A DNA stretch of 64,000 bases from Bacteroidota bacterium. GTDB lineage: Bacteria; Bacteroidota; Bacteroidia; Bacteroidales; FEN-979. This document shows, in pieces, positions 8,708 to 17,190 of this stretch. The stretch is from contig JAPLDF010000069.1 of assembly GCA_026391835.1 (NCBI GenBank), positions 1 to 64,000 on the forward strand. Direction: 5' to 3'. The notes under the pieces were generated by a model. That model worked only from the letters and a program-made list of their open reading frames with translations, searched no databases and was not told the origin of the DNA. The translations under genes were made by a program, and so were the position numbers. Position 1 is the first letter of the stretch, and each line of letters opens with the position of its first letter.

Positions 8708-8775
8708 GTCACTTGTCACTTGTCACTTGTTACTTGTCACTTTGTCCGCCTGTCCGCTTGTCCGCTTGTCCGCCT
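8708..8775 (+). repeat. composite array: GTCACTT x5 joined to GTCCGCYT x4
   Basis: Five 7-bp units (8708-8742; the fourth is GTTACTT) are followed one base later by four 8-bp units (8744-8775). The right half lies inside the 3' end of the minus-strand gene 8730-9851, whose stop codon is the TAA supplied by the GTTACTT variant. Confidence 0.9.
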
Positions 8776-9851
8776 GTTTCAAACCTGATCTCCGAAAGCG
8801 CCTTAACCGCCCTGTCGGAGAAGAAATCGCACGACGGGAAGATGCGGAATTTGCCACCGTCTTTTTCATCGGCACACGGAACGATGAGCACTTCGGCCTG
8901 GTCGCTGCGGTTCATGATTTCACTGAAGGAAAACACCGACCTGTATCCGTCGATGCCGGCAAGCACCACCAGGCCTCCCCGAAGGTTTTTCCGGTTAAAT
9001 TTGATCTTACCTGCAAGGTATTCCTTCAGGTACACCCCCGAAAACGGTTGTGTACTGTGAATACCCCGGCCTTTTCCATAAAAAATGGTGTGAAGTGTCT
9101 CTGTTTGCAGGGATGCCGGGAGAGTCTTCATCTCTTCAACCTGGTCTTCATTCATAAATACCCTGACTGTTTCGGCGTACAACGGACTAATATCCCGGTT
9201 GACCGTATATTTGCGGGGATAACTCATCACAGTGATCCTGACAGGGTTCCTGATGTTCCTTTCAGCGATAAGATCGCTGGCTACAACCAGTTTACTTGTT
9301 GTGGGCAAAGGCCATAGATCCTTTGTTTTGCTGGGAACGATGCGCATCACCTCCGTGGCAATGATAGAATTATGCAGGAGGTTGGGGTAATAGATCTCGC
9401 CCCAGGTCATCACCACCTTTTCTCCAAGGTCGTTTTCAATTTCCACGTAAACATCAATGATGGGGTTAAATTCGGCCTTGTTCTTCTTTTTCAGGATCCG
9501 GTCCCTGAGAATGTCAAACAACGAATATCCGTCGTACCGGTAAGCACCGACAAACTGGTTGCCGGTATCCTTGTTGAGCAAGGCCTCCTTTACGATGACC
9601 GAATGTTTGGTGAGTTTGGAAAAGTCGACTTTCCCGGGGTTTTCAACCTCGCCGTCAACAACAAGGTCTTTGAGCGGAAGGGTGAACGTTTCTTCATTGT
9701 CGTAAAAGTTGTTGTTGCGGTCGGCAGCATCGCGGAATGCTTTAGTATCTGCTGCAGGAACTGTTGATTTTTTCATGGCAGTTGTTGGTTCCTGGGTATA
9801 TGCTGCCTGTAAAGTTAGTGTGAAAATAATAAGCCAGATGAGTTTTTTCAT
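8730..9851 (-). CDS. secreted protein with two molybdopterin-oxidoreductase (SUOX)-fold-like domains
   Basis: The 373-residue product has a signal peptide (MKKLIWLIIFTLTLQAAYTQ). Two stretches resemble the sulfite-oxidase-like molybdopterin-binding fold: about residues 60-215 (VDGEVENPGKV, RYDGYSLFDIL) and about 240-355 (FSGVYLKEYLAG, AGIDGYRSVFSFSEI). Neither shows the canonical Mo-ligating Cys in its usual setting, so a catalytic role is doubtful; a structural or oxyanion/cofactor-binding role is an inference. It sits between the TonB receptor (18 bp) and wtpB in the Mo/W block. The last residues, GGQADKRTGGQSDK, are encoded by the intergenic repeat array, suggesting that repeat growth replaced the original C-terminus. 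Confidence 0.65.
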   Translation of the reverse strand: MKKLIWLIIFTLTLQAAYTQEPTTAMKKSTVPAADTKAFRDAADRNNNFYDNEETFTLPLKDLVVDGEVENPGKVDFSKLTKHSVIVKEALLNKDTGNQFVGAYRYDGYSLFDILRDRILKKKNKAEFNPIIDVYVEIENDLGEKVVMTWGEIYYPNLLHNSIIATEVMRIVPSKTKDLWPLPTTSKLVVASDLIAERNIRNPVRITVMSYPRKYTVNRDISPLYAETVRVFMNEDQVEEMKTLPASLQTETLHTIFYGKGRGIHSTQPFSGVYLKEYLAGKIKFNRKNLRGGLVVLAGIDGYRSVFSFSEIMNRSDQAEVLIVPCADEKDGGKFRIFPSCDFFSDRAVKALSEIRFETGGQADKRTGGQSDK

Positions 9852-9869
9852 GGATAGAGTTGTTATGGA

Positions 9870-12260
9870 TTACAAAGTTACTGATATTTCTCCTGTGATC
9901 ATTCTGCCGGGGCTTTGCTGGAGGCGGTCGTCCACAAACCTGGCGTCAAAAATATTGTCGATGTTGATGGCTGCCGTGAGATGTTTGAAAAATGTGTGCC
10001 AGAGTCTTGCGCCGATTGTCTGGAAAGCAGGGTATTTTGTGGTAAGCAGGTAGGGGTCGGTTTCATTCACATCTTTGATATACCTCGTTCCCGTATATTT
10101 CCAGAGTAAGTTGATGCTGACGATCTTGTTTTTTACAGTAATACCGGCGGAGGCCTTGTTCATGGGGACATCCGTGAGGAACTTTCCGTTCAGGTCGCGG
10201 TCGACTGTCGTATCTTTCGAATGAAAACTGCTGATCACCGAATGGTTAAAGGTATAATTGGCGAATATCGTCAGCCATTTGAACGGATCAATGTCCAGGT
10301 CAAGTTCAAAACCCGTGATATCGACCCGGCTGATGTTTTGTTTCATAAATACCGGTGTTCGTTTGTAGCCCATGTTCACCGAGTCGCCTGTGCTCACGTA
10401 GTACATGAAATTCCTGCCGATGGAGTGGTAAAGGGAGGCAGCCACATGAAGTTTCTTCAGCAGGAGCAGGTCGGTTCCCACTTCAAAATTGTCGAGCACT
10501 TCAGGTTTAAGTGCGGGGTTCGCCACTTTAAACCCGTTGGAGATTTTCCCCGACCTGCACAGGTCGTCGAGGTTCGGTGCACGGAAACCCTGGGCAGCCG
10601 AAAGGTAGATACGCGACTGCGTGGTGAAACGATACTGGACCGACATTTTGGGATCCGCCTGGAACCACTGGTTCCCCGGGAACAGACTATCCTGGTAATT
10701 CACCAGGTACTGGATGGAGTAGGAGGGGTCGTCAATCCTGAAACTTCCGTCATGGAAAATGGCGGTATTGAGGCGGATGCCCAGGTTGAACTGTAGCTTT
10801 TTATCGAGCAGCCCGATCTCATCCTGGACAAACAAAGCCCAGGTATCCATCTTGCCGGCATTGGTAATCAAATCGGTGGAGGTGTAATAAATATCCTCGC
10901 CATGCACACTGCCAAACTGGTAATCAATTCCAGCTGTGAACATGTGGGATTTTCCTGCCGGAATTTCTGCATTCAGGCTTATACCCCGGTCGATCCTGTT
11001 CGATTCAACAAGGTAGAGGCTGTATTCTCCCTCCTTCATGTATTCGTTGAGACGCTCAAAGTGCTCATCCTGGCTATATGCCAGGAAGTTCCACCGCAGG
11101 GTGCCTGTTCCGCCGCGGTATCTTGCATTTGCCTGCCAGGTTTTGTGCCGTTCGTAAGCCCCGTCCACTTCGTAGATCTCGACACCCCTGCCCCGTTTGT
11201 CGTTGAAGTAGTTGGCGCTTATTTCTACGATGTTCAGCGGATTAAACCGGTACCCTGCCTTGGCACCGAAGGATACTTCGCGTACAAAGTTGTTTACATA
11301 AAACGTATCGCTTTTTTCAAGGTATTGGGGGATCTCAGGATTATATCCGTCGCTTCTCCTGTAAAAACCGTTCAACCCGTAGGAAAAACCCTTTCCTGTA
11401 ATGGAAGGTTTGAGTTTGCCGGCCAGTTGGTAACGGAACCCGGCTGTGTTGAAGGTGCCGTAATCAAGGGTGGCCACGCCTGAAACCAGGTTGACAGGCC
11501 TCTTTGTCTGAATATTGATCACCCCGCCCATGGCGCTGCTCCCGTATTTTGCGGAGCCGGGCCCCTTGGTGACTTCAATGCGTTCCACGTTGTCGCGGTT
11601 GATCAGGTTCCAGTTCACACTGCCGGCATCCGCCTTGTTCATAGGGACATCATCGAGCAGTACCAGGGTTCGCGCCTGGTCATTTCCGCTGAGCCCCCGC
11701 AGTGTCACCACCGTGTTGTTGGCAAAAATGCCCATGGTCGAAGAGAGGTTCACCCCCGATATGAAATCAAGTACCGACACAACGCTCTGGCCGGGATTGT
11801 TTGAGATGGTCTGCGAGGTGATGATTTCCATACGCACCGGCTCATCCTGGGCCACCCGTTCGGGTTTCGCCTCGATGATTTCGACCTCCGGGGTGCTGAT
11901 GGCGTTGACTTCAAGGTTGAAGTCAGCCCTGGCATTCTCACTATCCTTAAGGGTGATGGTTTTTGTCCCGGACTTGTAGCCCATGAATGAAACCCTGATG
12001 CTGACTTTCCCGGGTGCGACGCCGGTGATCATATAGGTCCCTTCTTTATCCGTATAAGCGACCTTTGACTGAGACCCGAGAATAACATGCGCCCCTGCAA
12101 GCGGGGTATTGCCGGGCATCCCGGTCACCCTGCCGTGGATGGTCCCGCCGGCAGCAGCCATGGAAAATGGAAAGAGGGCAAGTACGCAGGTAGCCCACAT
12201 CAGGAAACTGCCTGGAATCCCTGCCCTCATGACACGTGAAAAATATTTATTCAACAACAA
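9870..12260 (-). CDS. TonB-dependent outer-membrane receptor of the Mo/W block
   Basis: The 796-residue protein has a signal sequence, a carboxypeptidase-regulatory-like beta-sandwich (about residues 40-120, GRVTGMPGNTPLAGA), a plug domain (about 140-265, with TLRGLSGNDQARTLVLLDDVP and GGVINIQT) and a C-terminal beta barrel. It should move a scarce solute across the outer membrane using TonB energy. No SusD-like partner is present, which argues against a glycan system. Its position between WtpA and WtpBC, with tight spacing to its neighbours, suggests a molybdate or tungstate species (perhaps chelated) as substrate; this is inference. The start overlaps the preceding T9SS gene by 14 bp; Met11 would also leave a good signal peptide. 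Confidence 0.9.
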   Translation of the reverse strand: MLLNKYFSRVMRAGIPGSFLMWATCVLALFPFSMAAAGGTIHGRVTGMPGNTPLAGAHVILGSQSKVAYTDKEGTYMITGVAPGKVSIRVSFMGYKSGTKTITLKDSENARADFNLEVNAISTPEVEIIEAKPERVAQDEPVRMEIITSQTISNNPGQSVVSVLDFISGVNLSSTMGIFANNTVVTLRGLSGNDQARTLVLLDDVPMNKADAGSVNWNLINRDNVERIEVTKGPGSAKYGSSAMGGVINIQTKRPVNLVSGVATLDYGTFNTAGFRYQLAGKLKPSITGKGFSYGLNGFYRRSDGYNPEIPQYLEKSDTFYVNNFVREVSFGAKAGYRFNPLNIVEISANYFNDKRGRGVEIYEVDGAYERHKTWQANARYRGGTGTLRWNFLAYSQDEHFERLNEYMKEGEYSLYLVESNRIDRGISLNAEIPAGKSHMFTAGIDYQFGSVHGEDIYYTSTDLITNAGKMDTWALFVQDEIGLLDKKLQFNLGIRLNTAIFHDGSFRIDDPSYSIQYLVNYQDSLFPGNQWFQADPKMSVQYRFTTQSRIYLSAAQGFRAPNLDDLCRSGKISNGFKVANPALKPEVLDNFEVGTDLLLLKKLHVAASLYHSIGRNFMYYVSTGDSVNMGYKRTPVFMKQNISRVDITGFELDLDIDPFKWLTIFANYTFNHSVISSFHSKDTTVDRDLNGKFLTDVPMNKASAGITVKNKIVSINLLWKYTGTRYIKDVNETDPYLLTTKYPAFQTIGARLWHTFFKHLTAAINIDNIFDARFVDDRLQQSPGRMITGEISVTL

Positions 12261-13134
12261 AACAGGTTGAATATTCGCGGTCAGATCCGCTGAACTTAAC
12301 CTTTAGCAGGTAGAGCCCTGGTTTTGCATACGGCATTGAAACGGCCTGGTTCTGCGAAGGCGCGGCCATGGTAACGATGGCTTTTCCATGGATGTCGGTT
12401 ACCGACATGAAATCCAAAGGCTCTGTGGAGGAGATGTTGAATGTTCCGTTGTTCGGGGATGGAAAAACCTTCAGCCTGTTCGTGAAGAGGATTTCATTTT
12501 GCCCGGTTGAACTGACAGCCGTGACGAGAATGTCATCGATCATTGACTGGCCTGCAGGTGCAACAGTACCTCCTGTGATGTCGTTATTGGATGTCATGAT
12601 CCAGCGGATGTAGATGGAACCGGTGCCCTGGCCGGTAATTGGGACCGGAAGGTCAGCAACCACGCCGGTCGTCCAGTCTGAACCAAGTGTGATTGTTCCG
12701 CCGGTGACATCCGCATAGGTGCCGCTGCTTAAACGCCACTGGAGCTTGAAATCGCGGGGCCCGGTGGCATCGCTCTTCTGTTTGGAGGAGACCTTGAAAT
12801 TTGTATAGTTGCTGGCTTTGAATTTGACAGACCAGAACTTGACGTCGGCGCCACCGGCCCAGCCGGTTGTGGCAGCTGCATAGGTTGTGGCCCCGTTGAC
12901 AAACGTGATGGTGTTGAGTGTTGAATCGGTCGTTGGCGTCAGCACCCATTGAAAGCGGAGATCATAAGATTTATTCGTGGTGCTGCCCATATTGGCATTC
13001 AGGCTGTCGGTACCGGTATTTACCGGGAAGTTCCAGCCTGTGATTGTTTCCTGGGCCGAAAGCGCCCCTGAAATGATGACCATCATTGCAAAAAGTAATC
13101 CTCTTTTCATAAAATGTTGTTTTAAGTTTGACAT
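12247..13134 (-). CDS. T9SS-sorted surface protein, function unknown
   Basis: The product has a signal peptide (best start may be Met9, giving MKRGLLFAMMVIISGALSAQ), then a beta-rich, Thr/Gly-rich region of about 190 residues. A type IX secretion C-terminal domain follows, with VFPSPNNGTFNIS near residue 225 and the closing strand GLYLLKVKFSG. It should therefore be exported through the outer membrane and displayed or released. It precedes the TonB receptor gene and overlaps it by 14 bp, so the two are translationally coupled and probably functional partners. I do not recognise the central domain; a role in capturing the receptor's substrate is speculation. Confidence 0.8.
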   Translation of the reverse strand: MSNLKQHFMKRGLLFAMMVIISGALSAQETITGWNFPVNTGTDSLNANMGSTTNKSYDLRFQWVLTPTTDSTLNTITFVNGATTYAAATTGWAGGADVKFWSVKFKASNYTNFKVSSKQKSDATGPRDFKLQWRLSSGTYADVTGGTITLGSDWTTGVVADLPVPITGQGTGSIYIRWIMTSNNDITGGTVAPAGQSMIDDILVTAVSSTGQNEILFTNRLKVFPSPNNGTFNISSTEPLDFMSVTDIHGKAIVTMAAPSQNQAVSMPYAKPGLYLLKVKFSGSDREYSTCFVVE

Positions 13135-13158
13135 TAGGGTTAAATATTAGAATTTGGT

Positions 13159-14064
13159 TTATTGTTGAATTTTCATGGCGAAGGTGGTGGTGCCTGCAGG
13201 ATCATTTTCCACGGAAAGCACCCTGATCAGTCCTTTTTTTCCGGAGGAGGTCAGAAATGGGATCACTACACCGGGTTCGGCCCATTTGAATTTACGTTTG
13301 CCCCACACATCGTCGTAGGAAACAATCAGCAGGCTGTCGTTGTGGCAGGCATCGAACGCAGCAACCGGCACGGGGTCGGTATCGACGCTGATGTCGTACT
13401 TGGTGTAGTTTTTTACCGTCCACTGCCCGACTGCAGGGTAATACTCGGTGATGCCGCCACCGGTTTCGCCCGGCGATGAAAAGGTGGGGGACGGGGTGCC
13501 ATCGACATAATAATAGGTGATGATGTCAACCAGGTTTTGGTTCATCGCGGCTGAATCGGCAAAAAAAACCTTCCCTGTTGAAGGGACCAGGAACTGGCCA
13601 TGGGTCGTGCTGTTCTGGAAACCCATCACAATAAACGGATAATCGAGGATTCCTCCCCATGTCGAAGCAGGATCCTTGTAAAGCGTGATCGCTGTGGTGG
13701 CGAACTGCCTGTTTTTGTCCATCACCTGGAAGGTCCAGCGGGCTTCATCCTCAATACCCTGGTAAAAGGTTTCGTTGACATTAAAACCGGTGGAGTTCAG
13801 CCCCGAATCAAGCACCACTTTGACGGTGCCGTCGGGCATGATCTTCTTCACCACCAGGTTTGTAATATTGGCATCTTTCGCCGAAGCGGAAATGCCAAAC
13901 CGGAGTTTTCCTCCCACCGCAACAATTGCGCCATCTGAGGTGTATTCAGCACCGCTCATCAGGGTGATGACAGGCGGCACCGGGTTTTCATCTTTTTTAC
14001 AGGAGGCAATTGCCACGACCAGCAGCAGGATGCCAAGGACAAGGTGAATGGGTGATTTTTTCAT
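13159..14064 (-). CDS. lipoprotein of the Mo/W block, function unknown
   Basis: The start is ATG at 14062-14064, giving MKKSPIHLVLGILLLVVA and a lipobox ending IASC; a longer frame to 14145 only adds an unlikely hydrophilic leader before the signal peptide. The mature protein (about 280 residues) begins CKKDENPVPP and is beta-rich with no motif I recognise. Asn/Asp-rich loops and a KDPASTWGG segment are visible. It lies between wtpA (85 bp upstream) and the T9SS gene (24 bp downstream). A surface or periplasmic lipoprotein next to a TonB receptor often helps deliver its substrate, which is the best guess here. Confidence 0.75.
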   Translation of the reverse strand: MKKSPIHLVLGILLLVVAIASCKKDENPVPPVITLMSGAEYTSDGAIVAVGGKLRFGISASAKDANITNLVVKKIMPDGTVKVVLDSGLNSTGFNVNETFYQGIEDEARWTFQVMDKNRQFATTAITLYKDPASTWGGILDYPFIVMGFQNSTTHGQFLVPSTGKVFFADSAAMNQNLVDIITYYYVDGTPSPTFSSPGETGGGITEYYPAVGQWTVKNYTKYDISVDTDPVPVAAFDACHNDSLLIVSYDDVWGKRKFKWAEPGVVIPFLTSSGKKGLIRVLSVENDPAGTTTFAMKIQQ

Positions 14065-14149
14065 AGATGTGAGGTTGTCGATATGTCTGGTACTGCATAT
14101 CGGGCACGTTTTTTTATTTCCTGGGTAGATGATCATATTTTGCAATGTG

Positions 14150-15100
14150 CTATTTTGTCGCGAAGGGCTTCAGTGATACCGGCAGTTTGTCGAAATTCGG
14201 ATTCGGCTGGGGGATCACCGATGGCTGCCCGTTATTTTCAAGGATCTTAATACCCTGTTCTTTGCTGAGCAGGAATTGCATGAAGGCAAGTGCTGCCGGT
14301 TTGTTTTGTGCGGCAGAAATCATGGTAACCCCGTAGATCATGGGTTCGCCCTTCATCGTAACCTTTTGCCCCGGCTCCTTGCCATTGATGGAGACCATGG
14401 CCGAGTTGTAGAGATCTGTGAATTTGGGATCTTTCAGGTTCACCTCGGATGGCAGTACCAGGTATTTCAGGTTGTGCTGGATCGCAACCGATTTGTACAG
14501 GAAGATATAATCAACCGACTGTGATTCAAGGACTGCCAGCAGGTCGACCTCTTTCGGGCGCATGTAATTCTGATCCTTTGCTGTGAGCAGGCCGGCAAGG
14601 CCGGGTTTCCTGTAATGTTTTTCAGCAAGCTGAATGGTCATGAGCGAACGGTAGCCGCAGGGGTCGGCGTTGGGATCGGCCCGGCCGTAGGCAACATCTT
14701 TTTTCAGCAGGATCTCATACCAGTTTTTGGCATTGATCTGGCTGGCATATCTCGACTTTTCGGTGTAAACGATGCACATCTCATTTGATACGAACTTGAT
14801 GTTCCAGCCGGCAAACTTCGGGATCAGGATGTTGTCGATCACTTTGTAGTCCGATGATGCCATGATATCACACGGCTTGTTCAGGTCCGTGATTTTGCGG
14901 GCGCATTCAACGCTGCCGGCCGACTCCATGAGGATGTTCACCTCAGGGTTGATCTTTTTAAACGCTGCGGCGATCTCCTTCATCGGGACCGAAAGGCTTC
15001 CCGCATGAAAGATCACCAGGTCGCCCGAAACCGGCTGTTGTCCAAAACCTGAACAAAGGGCAATTACCCCAAGGATCAGCGTGAAAATTACTTTTTTCAT
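14150..15100 (-). CDS. wtpA: tungstate/molybdate-binding protein WtpA
   Basis: Periplasmic solute-binding protein with signal peptide MKKVIFTLILGVIALCSGFG. Family signatures are VIFHAGSLSVPMKEI near the start of the mature protein, ESAGSVECARKITDL, DIMASSDYKVID and GRADPNADPCGYRSLM. These resemble the WtpA/ModA group first known from archaea, which binds tungstate and molybdate in octahedral geometry, more than enterobacterial ModA. Its permease and ATPase genes are 5.5 kb downstream, separated by four extracytoplasmic genes on the same strand. It begins 20 bp after the ModE-like regulator. Confidence 0.93.
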   Translation of the reverse strand: MKKVIFTLILGVIALCSGFGQQPVSGDLVIFHAGSLSVPMKEIAAAFKKINPEVNILMESAGSVECARKITDLNKPCDIMASSDYKVIDNILIPKFAGWNIKFVSNEMCIVYTEKSRYASQINAKNWYEILLKKDVAYGRADPNADPCGYRSLMTIQLAEKHYRKPGLAGLLTAKDQNYMRPKEVDLLAVLESQSVDYIFLYKSVAIQHNLKYLVLPSEVNLKDPKFTDLYNSAMVSINGKEPGQKVTMKGEPMIYGVTMISAAQNKPAALAFMQFLLSKEQGIKILENNGQPSVIPQPNPNFDKLPVSLKPFATK

Positions 15101-15120
15101 AATGTTAGGAAATCAGGTGG

Positions 15121-15498
15121 TTATTTTTTTAATTCCTGGATAAACTTTTCAAATCCCTGCTGGATATGGGTGTCAACGGTGTTGTGGAATGCATCAAATG
15201 CCCTCACCAGGCGTTTGCCCTCCTCGGTGAGCGCGGTATGGCCGCCATCACTTCCGCCGCGCTGTTTTTCGAGCAGCGGAAATCCGAAAAACTTCTCAAT
15301 TTTCTTCAGGTTTCCCCAGGTCCGCCGGTAGGTGTAACCCAGTTCATCACAGGCGGCTTTCATGGAACCTTTCTCTTCGATCAGTTTGAGCATTTTCCAT
15401 TTTCCGTCCCCCAGGATCCCGGTCTCCCGCTCATCCGACATCCAGACTTTATAATGAAGGTGTATGTCCGCCAGCTTGCTGCTGAATTTTGTCTCCAT
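15121..15498 (-). CDS. ModE-like winged-helix regulator without metal-binding domains
   Basis: A 125-residue ModE-type DNA-binding domain: GILGDGKWKMLKLIEEKGS, then AACDELGYTYRRTWGNLKKIEKF and LLEKQRGGSDGGHTALTEEG, the hallmark wing sequence. The C-terminal Mop/TOBE repeats that let classical ModE sense molybdate are absent, so it may respond through another protein or not sense metal at all. It is the first gene of the minus-strand Mo/W block, directly behind a -7 box, and so probably autoregulates the block. Confidence 0.9.
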   Translation of the reverse strand: METKFSSKLADIHLHYKVWMSDERETGILGDGKWKMLKLIEEKGSMKAACDELGYTYRRTWGNLKKIEKFFGFPLLEKQRGGSDGGHTALTEEGKRLVRAFDAFHNTVDTHIQQGFEKFIQELKK

Positions 15499-15514
15499 GG
15501 TAAACAGATTTGTA

Positions 15515-15522
15515 CAAAAATA
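15515..15522 (-). promoter_or_regulatory. -7 box (TATTTTTG) of the Mo/W block
   Basis: On the minus strand TATTTTTG lies 17-24 bp before the ModE-like ATG. It is the only clear -7 box found upstream of the block and is therefore its likely main promoter. Confidence 0.6.
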
Positions 15523-15585
15523 GAAATTTTGCGTTATGCACAGTACGACCTATCCGGAAATATTTTCTAAACCGGCCAATATGAT

Positions 15586-15593
15586 TACTTTTG
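15586..15593 (+). promoter_or_regulatory. -7 box (TACTTTTG) of the MFS gene
   Basis: TACTTTTG matches TAnnTTTG on the plus strand in the divergent gap. The GTCCGCCT array lies between it and the MFS start, so it would be in the 5' leader. Confidence 0.5.
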
Positions 15594-15653
15594 CAACCCA
15601 ATTTAGAATCACTTAAAATAAATTTAACGTCAACACCCAAAACCCAAACCCCT

Positions 15654-15685
15654 GTCCGCCCGTCCGCCTGTCCGCCTGTCCGCCT
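15654..15685 (+). repeat. octamer array GTCCGCCY x4
   Basis: Four 8-bp units followed by GTTCACCC, a unit type that forms its own array at 45043-45074. The array lies 24 bp before the MFS start codon. Confidence 0.85.
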
Positions 15686-15709
15686 GTTCACCCATTTAAC
15701 CCAATAACC

Positions 15710-17083
15710 ATGTTCCCCCCCGCCAAACACACCAACATCCTCATTTTACTCTTTATCGGCGTGCTCATGGGCGCCCTCGATATTTCCATTGTGGGGCCTG
15801 CCATTCCATCCATCGAAAAAACCATGCATGTTGGCGGCCGTGATCTGAGCTGGATTTATTCCATCTATATCCTGTTCAACCTGGTAGGGATTTCGCTGAT
15901 GGCGAAGATGTCGGATACCTTTGGGCGCCGCTGGATCTATGTTGCAGCCGTGGCCATCTTCGGACTGGGATCGCTGGTGGTTTCCGTGTCGCACGACATT
16001 ACGCTGCTGTTGATTGGCAGGGCCATCCAGGGGTTTGGATCGAGCGGGATCTTCCCGGTGGCCATTGCCGTGGTGGGCGACATATACCCCGTTGAAAAGC
16101 GGGGCAGGGCACTCGGCCTGATAGGTGCGGTATTTGGCATCGCTTTTATCCTGGGCCCGTTCATCGCCGGGTTCATGCTGCTCTACTTTGACTGGAATGC
16201 ACTGTTCCTGATTAATATTCCAATCGCGATCCTGCTGATTGTATTCGCCGTCAGGATGCTTCCCTCCGTGCGGCTTGAAAAAAAACCGGCCATCGACTGG
16301 ACCGGGATTGTGCTGATGGCGGTGATCCTGACAAGTTTTACGCTGGCAATGAACAACATCGATACGAAAAACCTTGTTGAAAGTTTTGGTTCCTGGACGG
16401 TTTTGCCGTTTGTAATGCTCACCGTTCTTCTTACACCGGTGCTGCTGATGCTTGAAAAGCACCAGCAGGAGCCCGTGTTGAATGTAAAATTATTCAATTC
16501 CAGGCAGGTACGCATCGTCGGATTTATCGCTTTTGGGCTCGGCCTGTTCCAGTCAACCATCGTTTTCCTGCCGAAACTTGCAGTTGACCTGTTCGGGGTC
16601 GGACCTTCGAAAGCCAGTTTCATGCTTTTACCAGTGGTGATGGCAACCGCACTTGGCTCGCCGCTGGGCGGACGGCTGGTTGACAAACTGGGTTCGAGGA
16701 TCATCATCATCTCCGGGCTGGTCATCGCCTCAATCGCGTTGTTTATTTTCAGCATGCTTACCCAAAACCTCGCAATTTACTATACTGCCGAAGCCTGTCT
16801 CGGCTTTGGACTTGCGATGCGTTCTTCGCTCAGTTATATCATGCTCAACGAGGTTCCGGTGCTGGAAAGGGCTTCGACACAGGGCATCCTGCTGATCTTC
16901 ATCTCGATCGGCCAGCTCACCGGCGCAGCACTCATCGGTGCCATTGCAGCAACGACGCCCGGGAAAACCACCGGGTATGGCATCGCATTTCTTGTGATGA
17001 CACTCCTCTCGGTTTTCCTTATATTCCTGGCATTCTTCCTGAAAAACAGGAAACAGGAGTTCGCGGTGCAGGAAGTAATTTAG
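15710..17083 (+). CDS. MFS drug/solute exporter, DHA2 (EmrB) type
   Basis: The 457-residue polytopic membrane protein has about 14 predicted helices. The N-terminal signature LMGALDISIVGPAIPSI is typical of DHA2 exporters. The loop motif MAKMSDTFGRRWIY is motif A, and GRAIQGFGSSGIFPVAIAVV with GRALGLIGAVFGIAFILGP is the motif B/C region. It would expel a toxic or small organic compound by proton antiport; the substrate cannot be predicted. It is divergent from the Mo/W block and followed by pruA after 107 bp with its own promoter. Confidence 0.88.
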   Translation: MFPPAKHTNILILLFIGVLMGALDISIVGPAIPSIEKTMHVGGRDLSWIYSIYILFNLVGISLMAKMSDTFGRRWIYVAAVAIFGLGSLVVSVSHDITLLLIGRAIQGFGSSGIFPVAIAVVGDIYPVEKRGRALGLIGAVFGIAFILGPFIAGFMLLYFDWNALFLINIPIAILLIVFAVRMLPSVRLEKKPAIDWTGIVLMAVILTSFTLAMNNIDTKNLVESFGSWTVLPFVMLTVLLTPVLLMLEKHQQEPVLNVKLFNSRQVRIVGFIAFGLGLFQSTIVFLPKLAVDLFGVGPSKASFMLLPVVMATALGSPLGGRLVDKLGSRIIIISGLVIASIALFIFSMLTQNLAIYYTAEACLGFGLAMRSSLSYIMLNEVPVLERASTQGILLIFISIGQLTGAALIGAIAATTPGKTTGYGIAFLVMTLLSVFLIFLAFFLKNRKQEFAVQEVI

Positions 17084-17103
17084 AATAATTCCAAATAAAT
17101 CAC

Positions 17104-17111
17104 TATCTTTG
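17104..17111 (+). promoter_or_regulatory. -7 box (TATCTTTG) of pruA
   Basis: TATCTTTGC, the canonical Bacteroidota -7 element, about 80 bp before the pruA ATG. Confidence 0.65.
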
Positions 17112-17190
17112 CAGCTGATAATTTTATACCGATATGCATCACGTTACATATCGATAAAACCGATAATTTTGCCACAAAATATTTTCAGAT

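Noticed and set aside
14065-14145. N-terminal extension of the lipoprotein
   Set aside because: It places 27 hydrophilic residues before a perfect lipoprotein signal peptide, so ATG 14064 is preferred.
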